Of a DNA stretch of 64,000 bases, positions 26,754 to 34,579 are shown piece after piece; the stretch's first letter is position 1, and each line of letters starts with the position of its first letter. The position numbers were made by a program, and so were the translations under genes. The DNA lies in NCBI RefSeq assembly GCF_948472415.1, contig NZ_OX419519.1, positions 5,857,001 through 5,921,000 on the forward strand, given 5' to 3'. A model generated the notes under the pieces. That model did no database searches. It saw nothing but the letters and a program-made list of their open reading frames with translations, and had not been told where the DNA came from. The stretch comes from Kitasatospora fiedleri (lineage in GTDB: Bacteria > Actinomycetota > Actinomycetes > Streptomycetales > Streptomycetaceae).

Positions 26754-27968
26754 TCAAAGTTGGGCGAGGGTCTCCGCGAGGGCCCGCCAGATTTCCTTCG
26801 ACAGGTCGATGCTTCCGCGGGCCTGGGCTTCCTCCGCCAGTGTCTGGAGTTCCCTGGTCCCTTCCTTCCGTTCGCCGCCGAGTACGCGCAGTTGGCTGCG
26901 GAGCATCTTGAGGGCGAGCTCGTCCTGGTAGGCGAGCAGTGGTGTGGTCTCGGCGAGTTCCGCGCAGCGGCGGCCGGCTTCGTCCAAGCGTCCCCGGTAG
27001 AAGGCCATCTGGGCGCTGAGCAGGGTGAACTCTTGCTGGTGCACGGCTGAGCCGACCAGTTCCACCGCAGGGTGCGCTTCCACGAGGCACTTCTCGGCAA
27101 CGTCGAGGTTCCGCGGGGACATTTGCAGGTGGAGCGAGGCCGCGGCGAGGCGCAGTCGCAGCCAGAGTAGGGGGCTGACGCGGCTGTCGAGTAGACCGAG
27201 CGCTGTGCCGAGGCGTTGTGCGGCGCCTGCCTGGTCGCCCAGACGCAGGTGGACGTGGGCTGCGGTCCAGAGCGCCTCGGTCTGCTGGACCTGGCCCAGT
27301 CCCTGGGCGAGTTCGTCAAGCTCGGCCGCGTGTTCGCGCGCTTCGATCAGGTTTCCCACGGCTGTCTCGGTAGAGATCAGGACCATTAGTGCTCCTGCGG
27401 TGTCGCGCGGAGGAAGGCTGTGCGCGTTGGCGGTGGCAACGGCTTGGACGGCGCTTTCGTGCGCGTGTTCCATCTGGCCCAGTGCCCGTTGGCAACGCGC
27501 CCTCGATACGTGCGAGTACACCTGGAGCTCCGGCCTGCCGATGCTGTCGGCAAGGTCGACCAGCTGGCCCAGGGTGCGCAGTTGGGCCTCGCGGTCGCCG
27601 ATGTCCTGCTGGAACCCGGACATCACGCGCATCGCCTGCCACTGCAGTGCGTAATCCTCGGAGGGGGCTCCCGTTGCCAGGGCCTCCTCCAGGATGCGCA
27701 GGGCCCGGTCCGCGTCCTCGGTCGAGGAGGCGATGGCCAGCGCCTGGGCGAGGGAGTCGCTGCGGAGGCCGCGAAACTCGGCCGTGGAGACACCGAGTTG
27801 GGTGGCTAGGTACTCCACCGCCTTGGCTGTTGGCGGACGGGCCCCGGATTCCAGCCGGGACAAGTACCCGGGGGACATGCCACCGCCTGCCAACTGCTGC
27901 TGCGAAAGGCCGCGTTCAGCCCGCAGCGCCTTGAGGCGCTCACCGAACTCGGGCTGCTGCAGTGACAT
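26754..27968 (-). CDS. XRE-HTH regulator with TPR domain (RRNPP-like architecture)
   Basis: A protein of 404 residues. The N-terminal XRE HTH is clear (FGERLKALRAERGLSQQQLA, then MSPGYLSRLESGARPP). From about residue 75 to the end it is built of helical pairs resembling tetratricopeptide repeats (RALRILEEALATGAPSEDYA, AALRTLGQLVDLADSIGRPE-like units, LWTAAHVHLRLGDQAGAAQR). HTH plus TPR is the layout of peptide-sensing RRNPP regulators, and also of many Streptomyces pathway regulators. The ATG at 27968 directly precedes SLQQPEFGERL; the frame is open further upstream. It is transcribed away from the RiPP operon and is the natural candidate for its regulator, with the small peptide gene upstream in the same direction. 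Confidence 0.85.
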   Translation of the reverse strand: MSLQQPEFGERLKALRAERGLSQQQLAGGGMSPGYLSRLESGARPPTAKAVEYLATQLGVSTAEFRGLRSDSLAQALAIASSTEDADRALRILEEALATGAPSEDYALQWQAMRVMSGFQQDIGDREAQLRTLGQLVDLADSIGRPELQVYSHVSRARCQRALGQMEHAHESAVQAVATANAHSLPPRDTAGALMVLISTETAVGNLIEAREHAAELDELAQGLGQVQQTEALWTAAHVHLRLGDQAGAAQRLGTALGLLDSRVSPLLWLRLRLAAASLHLQMSPRNLDVAEKCLVEAHPAVELVGSAVHQQEFTLLSAQMAFYRGRLDEAGRRCAELAETTPLLAYQDELALKMLRSQLRVLGGERKEGTRELQTLAEEAQARGSIDLSKEIWRALAETLAQL

Positions 27969-28140
27969 GCGGCATCCAATCCGTCGCCGTGCTGGGTAGA
28001 CAAGTGCATCGGCCGGTACTGATTCCCGTGGCCGCATGTCAAATGCTTCCAAATTTGGCAACTGCTGGCAAGTTCAGGGCATCGCTCGACGTCCACGGGC
28101 CGGGGCGACCGTGAGGCGGCCCCGGCCCATGCACGGGCGG

Positions 28141-28296
28141 CTACGGCCAACCAATCTCCGCGTCCGTCGTGGCTCCGCCCGGGGCCTGGACGGCCAGCGT
28201 GTCCTGGGGTGCGGCCTGAGCGGTGCCCGCCTGGGCGGCGAACAGGGCGGCGACCAGAAGGCCGGCGCTGGCAAGGGCGCGGAAGATGCTTTTCAC
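28141..28296 (-). CDS. Small secreted peptide, 51 residues
   Basis: GTG 28296 opens a 51-residue frame with a textbook signal peptide: VKSIFRALASAG, a hydrophobic core LLVAALFAA and a cleavage-like AQAGTAQA-APQ. The predicted exported part is only about 24 residues (APQDTLAVQAPGG... ending EIGWP). It lies 172 bp upstream of the XRE-TPR gene in the same orientation. A short exported peptide beside an HTH-TPR regulator suggests a signalling pair, but no experiment or homology is available here. Confidence 0.6.
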   Translation of the reverse strand: MKSIFRALASAGLLVAALFAAQAGTAQAAPQDTLAVQAPGGATTDAEIGWP

Positions 28297-28636
28297 GGAC
28301 GTGGATCTCTTTCTTGTGGACGGGCTGCGGAACAGATCCGGCCCCTTGTGCCTGGAGTCGGGTGTGGCGTCCTGCCACTGCTTCCCGACGGCTGAGAAGT
28401 TAGTGGACAGATGGCCTCTTGGCAACTTGACGGCACAGAGTTGCCATTTTGGGAAACATGTCGCCCTAAGTGATTCTTTTCGGAGGGGGGCTTCGGTCGG
28501 CGATGGGCCTCAAAACCCGCTCCGTGCGGCGAGGGGGCGACTCTGTAGTGCGCCGACCACGGTTGATGGTGAAGGTAGCTCGGGAGCTATTGGGGCAAAT
28601 CGGGCAAAGTGGATGTTTCCTAAGTTGGCACCGTAT

Positions 28637-28666
28637 TTGACACTTCTGGCATGAAGGTGTCATGGT
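28637..28666 (+). promoter_or_regulatory. Promoter of the RiPP operon with an inverted repeat
   Basis: TTGACA (28637-28642) is a consensus -35 box, with CATGGT 18 bp downstream as a plausible -10. The spacer holds the inverted repeat TGACACTTC...GAAGGTGTCA (28638-28662, one-base bulge), positioned to let a regulator block or recruit polymerase. The surrounding 28430-28700 is noticeably AT-richer than the rest of the window. Confidence 0.6.
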
Positions 28667-28723
28667 TCAGGCCGCGGATAGCCGCATAAATGTCGAGGAA
28701 GGCGATTTCCGAAAGGAGGAGGA

Positions 28724-28792
28724 ATGAAGCGCTACATCAAGCCGACCGTGAAGAAGGTCGGAGCCGGGGCCGTCCTGGCCGCCGAGGTGTGA
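28724..28792 (+). CDS. RiPP precursor peptide candidate, 22 residues
   Basis: ATG 28724 is preceded by AAAGGAGGAGGA, the strongest ribosome binding site in the window. The peptide starts MKRYIKPTVKK and ends AAEV. Tyr4, Pro7, Val9 and Gly13 make a YxxPxVxxxG pattern, close to the YxxPxLxxxG leader motif recognised by lasso-peptide RRE (B1) proteins. The remaining nine residues are small and hydrophobic apart from the penultimate Glu21. The gene is followed at once by a strong terminator-like hairpin and then the asparagine-synthetase-like gene. It is too short for ordinary gene finders. Identity as precursor is inferred from position, motif and expression signals. Confidence 0.7.
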   Translation: MKRYIKPTVKKVGAGAVLAAEV

Positions 28793-28796
28793 TCGA

Positions 28797-28830
28797 CCGG
28801 GTGGGCCGTGCCATCACACGGCCCACCCGG
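28797..28830 (+). terminator. Perfect hairpin after the precursor gene (terminator/attenuator)
   Basis: CCGGGTGGGCCGTG pairs without mismatch with CACGGCCCACCCGG across a 6-base loop, four bases after the stop codon. In RiPP operons such a hairpin lets the precursor be made in excess over the enzymes by partial termination. Confidence 0.8.
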
Positions 28831-28920
28831 CCGGTGAAGTGACGTGCCGTTCCCGGATTCACGAGGAGCGCGGCGGAGCGCGGTACGGGCTCCGCGGAAA
28901 GAGGCAGAGGGGATCTGACG

Positions 28921-31119
28921 ATGTGTGGACTTGCCGGTATGGCGCGTCTTGGTGGCGGTCCGTTGGAACCCCATCAGGTGGAGCAACTGAGGGCCATGTC
29001 GCGCTGTATCGCGCACCGGGGGCCCGATGACGAGGACCTCCTGGTGGACGGTCCGGTGGGGTTGGCCTTCCGGCGGCTCTCGCTCGTCGACCCCGAGCGC
29101 GGTGGACAGCCCTTCGTGAGCGAGGATGGCGCACTGGCGCTGATCGCCAACGGCGAGGTCTACAACCACCGCGCGCTGGAGGCCGGGCTGCCTGGTGGCA
29201 CCCGGATGCGTACCGACTCCGACTGCGAGGTGTTGCTGCACCTCTACCGGCACGACAACCGCCGGTTCCTGGATGCGGTCCAGGGCATGTTCGCGGTGAT
29301 CGTGTGGGACCGCCGCCGCGGCAAGCTGGTGCTGGCCCGCGACCGGTTCGGCATCAAGCCGCTCTACTTCCACCGTGGCCGGAAGCGGATCGTGGTCGCC
29401 TCGGAGATCAAGGCGCTCTTCCAGGACCCCGACTGTCCGCGTCGGCTCGACTGGACGCGCGCCCTTGCGGACCAGAGCTTGCAGAGCTCCGCGCTCTTCG
29501 CCCACGGCCCGGTGAACACCTGGTTCAAGGGCGTCGAAGCGGTGCCCGCTGGCACCGTGATGGAGTTCGACCTCGAAGACGGCACGGTCACCCGCCACCG
29601 CTACTGGGAGTTCCCGGACGAGGTCGACCACAGCCTCACACCGGCCGAGTTCATCGGTGGCTACGGTGAACTGCTCGCCTCCTCCGTCGAGATGTGCGCC
29701 ACCGCGGATGCCGAGCTCGGCCTGTTCCTCAGCGGCGGCGTCGACTCCGCCGCAGTGGCCGCCCTGGCCTCGCGCACCACCCCCCTGACCACGTTCACTG
29801 CTGTCAACTCTGGCACGTTCGCCAACGGCGACGCGGCCAACGCCAGGCGCACCGCCGACGAACTCGGTATCCCCAACCACCAGATCCTGCTGGACGCCGC
29901 CAGGGTGCCCGACCCCGACGAGTGGCGGGAACTGCTCTGGCTGCAAGAGAGCCCGCGCTGTGGCCCCGAGCAGTTCTACAAGCGCGAGCTCTACCGGGCT
30001 GCCAAGGACCTCCGTCCGGAACTGCGCGGCATGCTGCTCGGCCAGGCCTCCGACGAGTTCAACGGGGGCTACGCCGGACAGTTCGGCACGAGCTGGCCGC
30101 AGGCATTGGCCGCGTTCGAGGAGATGGCGGGTCGTACGGCCGTCCACCGTCATCCCGAGGTGCAGCCCTGGCTCGACCACGGTACGGCGCCGCTGCTGGG
30201 CGCTGCTGCGTTCGGTCCCGCCGACGAGCATTTTCCCGACGCCTACCACCAGTACGTCCGGTGGAAGTACCGCGACGTCCAGCAGTACAACTGCTGGCAC
30301 GAGGACCGCAACGCGGCCGGCAGCGGGATCGAGGCCCGGGTTCCGTTCCTGGACCACCGTCTGGTCGAGCACGTGCTGCGGATCCCGCCCGCCCTGCGCG
30401 AGCGCCTGCTATGGGACAAGTCCGTGCTGCGCGAAGCGATGCGGGGCGTCTTGCCCGAGCGGGTCAGGACCATGCCCAAGGTGCCGTTCTTCTACGGAAA
30501 CGGGGAGCGCCAGGTCCGCCGCACCTTCATCGAGATGCTCGCGCAGGACGGCGGAATCCTGCTGGACCAGGCGTTCGCCGGCCCGGGGGCCCGGGAGTTC
30601 CTGAACCCCGAGGGCATTCGCGCCACTGTCGCCGACCTGGCCCGCGACCCGGGCGGTATGCCGGTCGAGATCCTGCTGAGGCTGGTCAACCTCGGGCTGT
30701 TGGAGGGGATGCTCGACACGCTTCCGTCCGCGCCGTCCGCGCCGTCCGAGCGGCCGGCCCGCGACCTCGCGCCCCTCGCCGCCGACGGCGACTTCGGCGC
30801 GGAGGGACAGCGGCAGCTCGCCGAACGCATGCTGCCCCACTCCGCCCTGCCCGAAGAAGTCGTCCTCCGGATGGCGGAGCACGTGGACCTCCTGCAGTCC
30901 CGCACCACTCCGGACACCTGGTTCCTGATGGTGGGCGGTGAGATTGCCTACACCGTCGACGAGTCCGACCCGGTCGGACGGGCCTGGCTTGCACTGCTCC
31001 TCGACCTGGACGACGCCCGGCCACTGGCCGAGCTGGTCAACCGGACGGACGCCGTATGGCCCGAGCTGGAACCGATCCTGCGTGAAGCACTGGAAGAGGG
31101 AGTGCTGACCCGGTGCTGA
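28921..31119 (+). CDS. Asparagine-synthetase-like (glutamine-hydrolysing) enzyme with C-terminal extension
   Basis: A protein of 732 residues. Residues 1-200 are a class II glutamine amidotransferase domain with the nucleophile Cys2 (MCGLAGMAR), CIAHRGPDDED and the ANGEVYNHRALE motif. Residues 230-600 are the ATP-pyrophosphatase synthetase domain with LFLSGGVDSAAVAALAS and GIEARVPFLDHRLVEHVL. After about residue 610 there is an extra ~120-residue tail ending in a winged-helix-like segment (LAELVNRTDAVWPELEPILR) reminiscent of PqqD-like domains. Lasso cyclases belong to this family but lack a working amidotransferase half; here Cys2 is intact, so amide formation with glutamine-derived ammonia or a ring closure are both possible. 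Stop overlaps the next start. Confidence 0.9.
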   Translation: MCGLAGMARLGGGPLEPHQVEQLRAMSRCIAHRGPDDEDLLVDGPVGLAFRRLSLVDPERGGQPFVSEDGALALIANGEVYNHRALEAGLPGGTRMRTDSDCEVLLHLYRHDNRRFLDAVQGMFAVIVWDRRRGKLVLARDRFGIKPLYFHRGRKRIVVASEIKALFQDPDCPRRLDWTRALADQSLQSSALFAHGPVNTWFKGVEAVPAGTVMEFDLEDGTVTRHRYWEFPDEVDHSLTPAEFIGGYGELLASSVEMCATADAELGLFLSGGVDSAAVAALASRTTPLTTFTAVNSGTFANGDAANARRTADELGIPNHQILLDAARVPDPDEWRELLWLQESPRCGPEQFYKRELYRAAKDLRPELRGMLLGQASDEFNGGYAGQFGTSWPQALAAFEEMAGRTAVHRHPEVQPWLDHGTAPLLGAAAFGPADEHFPDAYHQYVRWKYRDVQQYNCWHEDRNAAGSGIEARVPFLDHRLVEHVLRIPPALRERLLWDKSVLREAMRGVLPERVRTMPKVPFFYGNGERQVRRTFIEMLAQDGGILLDQAFAGPGAREFLNPEGIRATVADLARDPGGMPVEILLRLVNLGLLEGMLDTLPSAPSAPSERPARDLAPLAADGDFGAEGQRQLAERMLPHSALPEEVVLRMAEHVDLLQSRTTPDTWFLMVGGEIAYTVDESDPVGRAWLALLLDLDDARPLAELVNRTDAVWPELEPILREALEEGVLTRC

Positions 31120-31439
31120 CCGACGACTCCGCCCGTCCCATCCGCTCCCTGCACGTCCGGGTCCGTGTCTTCGGCGACGTCGTGCTGCTCGGTTCGGCGA
31201 GCCAGCAGAGCTTCGAACTGTCCGAGCCCGCCGCGCTCCTGTGGCGGATGCTGGACGGCCGCCACAGCGTCCACGCACTCTGCCGGGACTTCGGCGCCGA
31301 GTACGGCCTCACCGCGCAGGAAGTACGGGAGGACGTCCTGGAGGTCCTGTCCTCCTTCGTCGAAGCGGGCTTCGTCGTCGACGCCGGACTGGGAGCAGCC
31401 GCCAGGGGCCACCACACCGCTGATACGGAACAGACATGA
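31113..31439 (+). CDS. PqqD-like RiPP recognition element protein
   Basis: A protein of 108 residues of the stand-alone RRE type: VRVFGDVVLLGSASQQSFEL, then EPAALLWRMLDGRHSVHALC, AEYGLTAQEVREDVLEVLSS and FVEAGFV. This is the winged-helix fold that binds leader peptides (as lasso B1 proteins do). GTG start inside the previous gene's last codons; its stop overlaps the next ATG. Its presence next to the 22-residue gene is the main argument that the cluster modifies a ribosomal peptide. Confidence 0.85.
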   Translation: MLTDDSARPIRSLHVRVRVFGDVVLLGSASQQSFELSEPAALLWRMLDGRHSVHALCRDFGAEYGLTAQEVREDVLEVLSSFVEAGFVVDAGLGAAARGHHTADTEQT

Positions 31440-32689
31440 GACTCGGGCGATCCGCGGTTCCCGCCTGGATCCGCGCCCTGACCGGGCCGGGGCTGACCCG
31501 GACCCTGGGCACGGCCAACCTCTGCCGCACCGTCGGCTCCGGCATGCTGCTGTCCACCACGCTGATCTACCTGTCCGGCACGCTCCACCTCGATACCGAG
31601 CGCATCGGTCTCGGTCTCAGCGCCGCCGCCGTGGTCGGCATGCTGGCGAGTGTGCCCGCGGGCACACTCGCCGATCGCTGGGGCGCCCGTACCGTCGCGG
31701 TGCTCGGGCTGCGCCTCCAAGGCCTCGCCGTGATCGGGTACGCACTGGTCGGTGGGTTCGCCGCGTTCCTGCTGGTGGCGTGTTCGGCCGCCGCCTTCGG
31801 TGCCGCCTCCGGCGCGGCCGCGGGCGCGTTGGTGGCCGACGTGCTGCCGGCGGCCGAGCGAACCTCGTTCCGGGCACTGATGCGTTCGCTCGGCAACACC
31901 GGGCTCGCGCTCGGTGCGCTCGGTGGCGGCGCGGCACTACAGGTGGGCGGGGCCGACGGTGCCCGACTGCTGTTCGTGGTGGCGGGCTGCCTGCACCTCG
32001 CCTCCGCCCTCGGCTACCGGCGACTGCCCGAACCTCCGCGTGGCCGCAACGGGCGACCCCGTAGGCAGCGGTCCGCCCTGCGCGATGGCCGACTGCTGGC
32101 CCTGGTGGGCGCGGGTGCCGCGTTGGCGGCCAACCAGAGCCTACTCGCGGTGGTGGTCCCGCTCTGGATCACCACGGGGACGGACGCGCCCGGCTCGCTG
32201 TACTCGGTGGTGCTGCTGCTCAACTCTGCGGCGGTGATCGCCTTCCAAGTCCGGGTGGGGCGACGAGTCACCGGACCGGTCGAGGCCGGCCGGGCGATGC
32301 GCGTCGCGGGCTGTTGTCTTGCCCTGTGCTGCCTGCTCTTCCTTGCCGCGGGCCACGGTCCGACCTGGCTGGTGGTCGCCGTTTTGCTGATCGCCGCGCT
32401 GGTTCACGTCACCGGCGAACTCCAGCACCAGGCAGGCATGTGGCTCCTGTCCTACGAACTCGCACCGGCCGGGCGGCACGGCGAGTACCAGGGGCTGTTC
32501 CAGGCCGCGTCGCAGTTGGCCGGGGTGGTGACCCCGGCGCTCGGCACCTGGCTGATCACCCGGTTCCACGAGAACGGCTGGGTGGCGCTGGGCCTGCTCT
32601 TCGGCCTTCCCGGGCTGGCCGTGCCCGTGCTGGTCCGCCGGGTGCGGTCCGCGGCGGCGGACCGAGGGGAGGTCTCATGTGCGGCATAG
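31436..32689 (+). CDS. MFS exporter of the RiPP-like cluster
   Basis: A protein of 417 residues with about 12 hydrophobic helices and the MFS signature PAGTLADRWGARTVAVLGLR after helix 2. Two six-helix halves are separated by a basic loop (PRGRNGRPRRQRSALRDGR). It is translationally coupled to the RRE gene (ATGA) and overlaps the next gene by 13 bases. As the only transporter in the operon it probably exports the product and may give self-protection. Confidence 0.88.
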   Translation: MRLGRSAVPAWIRALTGPGLTRTLGTANLCRTVGSGMLLSTTLIYLSGTLHLDTERIGLGLSAAAVVGMLASVPAGTLADRWGARTVAVLGLRLQGLAVIGYALVGGFAAFLLVACSAAAFGAASGAAAGALVADVLPAAERTSFRALMRSLGNTGLALGALGGGAALQVGGADGARLLFVVAGCLHLASALGYRRLPEPPRGRNGRPRRQRSALRDGRLLALVGAGAALAANQSLLAVVVPLWITTGTDAPGSLYSVVLLLNSAAVIAFQVRVGRRVTGPVEAGRAMRVAGCCLALCCLLFLAAGHGPTWLVVAVLLIAALVHVTGELQHQAGMWLLSYELAPAGRHGEYQGLFQAASQLAGVVTPALGTWLITRFHENGWVALGLLFGLPGLAVPVLVRRVRSAAADRGEVSCAA

Positions 32690-33744
32690 TCGGATTGTTC
32701 GTCGGTTGCGCCGCGCTGGCGTACTGTCCGCGCCAGCTGTCTGCGGAGGCGTCGGTCGATCCGGCGCCAGCCGGTTCGCCACCGGCCGACTCCAGCGGGA
32801 CCGGTGACTACCGGAGTCCCTTCGGCAGCTGGTACGAACGGTCGAGCGTGCGCGCCGCGCCGCGTCGCGAGGTGGAGGTCCGGCCCGGTGCCGACCGGTT
32901 CTTCTCGCCCGAGCTGGTGCCGGTCGCCGGACACCCGCTCGTGGCCGCGCTCCCGCCGGAGCGCTTCGACCGACTGCTGCTCCACCACCTCTACCGTTAC
33001 CTGGACTTCACCGAGAAGCTGGAGACCTTGGTGGTCAACCGGACCGCGGTGGGGATCGCCCAGGGCTCGGTGGGCGTGACAGTGCCCGAGGCGATGCGCT
33101 TCGACGCGTACAAGATCTACTGCGACGAGGCGTACCACGCGCTCTTCTCCGCGGACCTCGCCCGGCAGGCGCATCGCGTGAGCGGGGTGGCACCCGTGCT
33201 GCCTGCCGAACCCTACTTCTTGAGGCGGCTGCGGGCGCTGATCGAGGACGGCAACCAGGACATCGCCCCGCTCGTGGAACTCCTGTTCGTCATCGTGTCG
33301 GAGACCCTGATCTCGGCCAGCCTGTCCGAGGTACCCGACGATCCGAAGGTCGTGCCGGCGGTCCGCGAGAGTATCCGCGACCACGCCTTGGACGAGGGCC
33401 GCCACCACGCCTACTTCGCGGCCTTCCTGCGCCATCTGTGGGCGGAGCTCGACCCGGCCGAGCGGCACCGTGCCGCCCTGCTGGTACCCGACCTCGTCCA
33501 CGCCTTCCTGCAGCCGGACCGTGCCGCGATGCACGCCGAGCTCGGGCGGCACGGTCTGACCGGCGACCAGGCGCGCCAAGTGGTCGCGGAGACCCTGACC
33601 GACGAGGTGGTGAACAGCCACACCGCCGCCACCGCGAGGCTCACGCTCCGCCACCTGGCCGCTCTGGACGCCTTCCGGACCAGCGAGGTCCAGGAGCGCT
33701 TCTTCCGGGCCGGTATCCCGCTGAACATGGAGAGAGACACGTGA
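32677..33744 (+). CDS. AurF-like diiron oxygenase with an N-terminal amidotransferase stub
   Basis: A protein of 355 residues. From about residue 43 it is an AurF/CmlI-type non-haem diiron oxygenase (WYERSSVRAAPRREVEV). The iron-ligand helices are FTEKLETLV (Glu), YCDEAYHALF (Glu-x-x-His), IVSETLISASL (Glu) and ALDEGRHHAYF (Glu-x-x-His). Characterised members oxidise arylamines to nitro groups; others hydroxylate carbons or amines. The first nine residues, MCGIVGLFV, are the classic start of class II amidotransferases but no such domain follows. The start is well supported by GAGGGGAGG upstream. It overlaps both neighbours. Confidence 0.87.
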   Translation: MCGIVGLFVGCAALAYCPRQLSAEASVDPAPAGSPPADSSGTGDYRSPFGSWYERSSVRAAPRREVEVRPGADRFFSPELVPVAGHPLVAALPPERFDRLLLHHLYRYLDFTEKLETLVVNRTAVGIAQGSVGVTVPEAMRFDAYKIYCDEAYHALFSADLARQAHRVSGVAPVLPAEPYFLRRLRALIEDGNQDIAPLVELLFVIVSETLISASLSEVPDDPKVVPAVRESIRDHALDEGRHHAYFAAFLRHLWAELDPAERHRAALLVPDLVHAFLQPDRAAMHAELGRHGLTGDQARQVVAETLTDEVVNSHTAATARLTLRHLAALDAFRTSEVQERFFRAGIPLNMERDT

Positions 33745-34529
33745 CCACCCCCGCGGACCACCCCGATTTCGCCGCTGTGCTCGCGGCCCGCAGCATGCTG
33801 CCGGCCGATCCTGTCGCCCTGTTCGTGGCCGGCTCGCTCATCCAGGGCTGGGGCAACCCGCGCAGCGACTACGACATCTACGTGATCACCCGGGCTCCCT
33901 GGCAGACCGACCGGACGGTGGCCCACCCCGTACCACTCACCCCCGCCACCTTCCACACCGACGTCCTGCACGAGCAGGGGCGGTCCTGGGAGGTCCGGTA
34001 CTGGCAGGCCGACCAGATCGACCAGATCCTCGCCAAGACCGCCTGGGAGGGGACCCTGGAAACGCTGCCTCCGGCCTCGCGGCTCGGCGTCGACGAGTCG
34101 GTACTCCTGCAGCGTCTCCCGCATGCCCTCGCCGTGCACGGTGCCGACTGGGTCGCCGAACGGGCCCGCCGCGCCGAACAGTCGGCCGCCCGCGCCATGT
34201 TCATCGTCAGGGCCCTGGACTACGCCGACGGCTCGGTGGACGACGCCGTGGGCCAACTGGAGATCGGCGACGTCCACAGCGCGGTGCTGTCCGCCCGCCG
34301 CGCCTTCGACTTCGCCGTGGACGCCCTGCTCGCCTCACACGGCCACTACGGCGAATCGCCCAAGTGGCGGGCCCGCCGCTTCCGGGCGGTCCGACCCGCA
34401 GCGCTGTCCTTCGACGCCTACTGGAGCGTCGAGACCATGCGCGGTTACGACTCCGCCGACCCGGCCGCATGGGTCCTAAAAACCACCCGCCTGGCCAAGG
34501 ACCTCCTGCTGGACACCCGGGTGTACTGA
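33741..34529 (+). CDS. Nucleotidyltransferase-fold protein
   Basis: A protein of 262 residues. The N-terminal pol-beta-type nucleotidyltransferase motif is FVAGSLIQGWGNPRSDYDIY, with the metal-binding Asp-x-Asp. A helical C-terminal half (RAMFIVRALDYADGSVDDAV) resembles the HEPN-like or KNTase C-terminal domains that hold the substrate. Such enzymes transfer NMP to hydroxyls of antibiotics, sugars or proteins, so it may adenylylate an intermediate or give self-resistance. GTG start overlapping the previous stop. Confidence 0.82.
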   Translation: MTTPADHPDFAAVLAARSMLPADPVALFVAGSLIQGWGNPRSDYDIYVITRAPWQTDRTVAHPVPLTPATFHTDVLHEQGRSWEVRYWQADQIDQILAKTAWEGTLETLPPASRLGVDESVLLQRLPHALAVHGADWVAERARRAEQSAARAMFIVRALDYADGSVDDAVGQLEIGDVHSAVLSARRAFDFAVDALLASHGHYGESPKWRARRFRAVRPAALSFDAYWSVETMRGYDSADPAAWVLKTTRLAKDLLLDTRVY

Positions 34530-34579
34530 CGCCGCGGCGCCCCACCGGCAATCCGAGAACCACTCCCTAGGAACCACCC

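Noticed and set aside
28724..31439. Classical lasso peptide cluster
   Set aside because: No B2 leader peptidase and no threaded-ring-sized core. The cyclase-like enzyme keeps an intact glutaminase Cys. Only the leader-like motif and RRE are shared.
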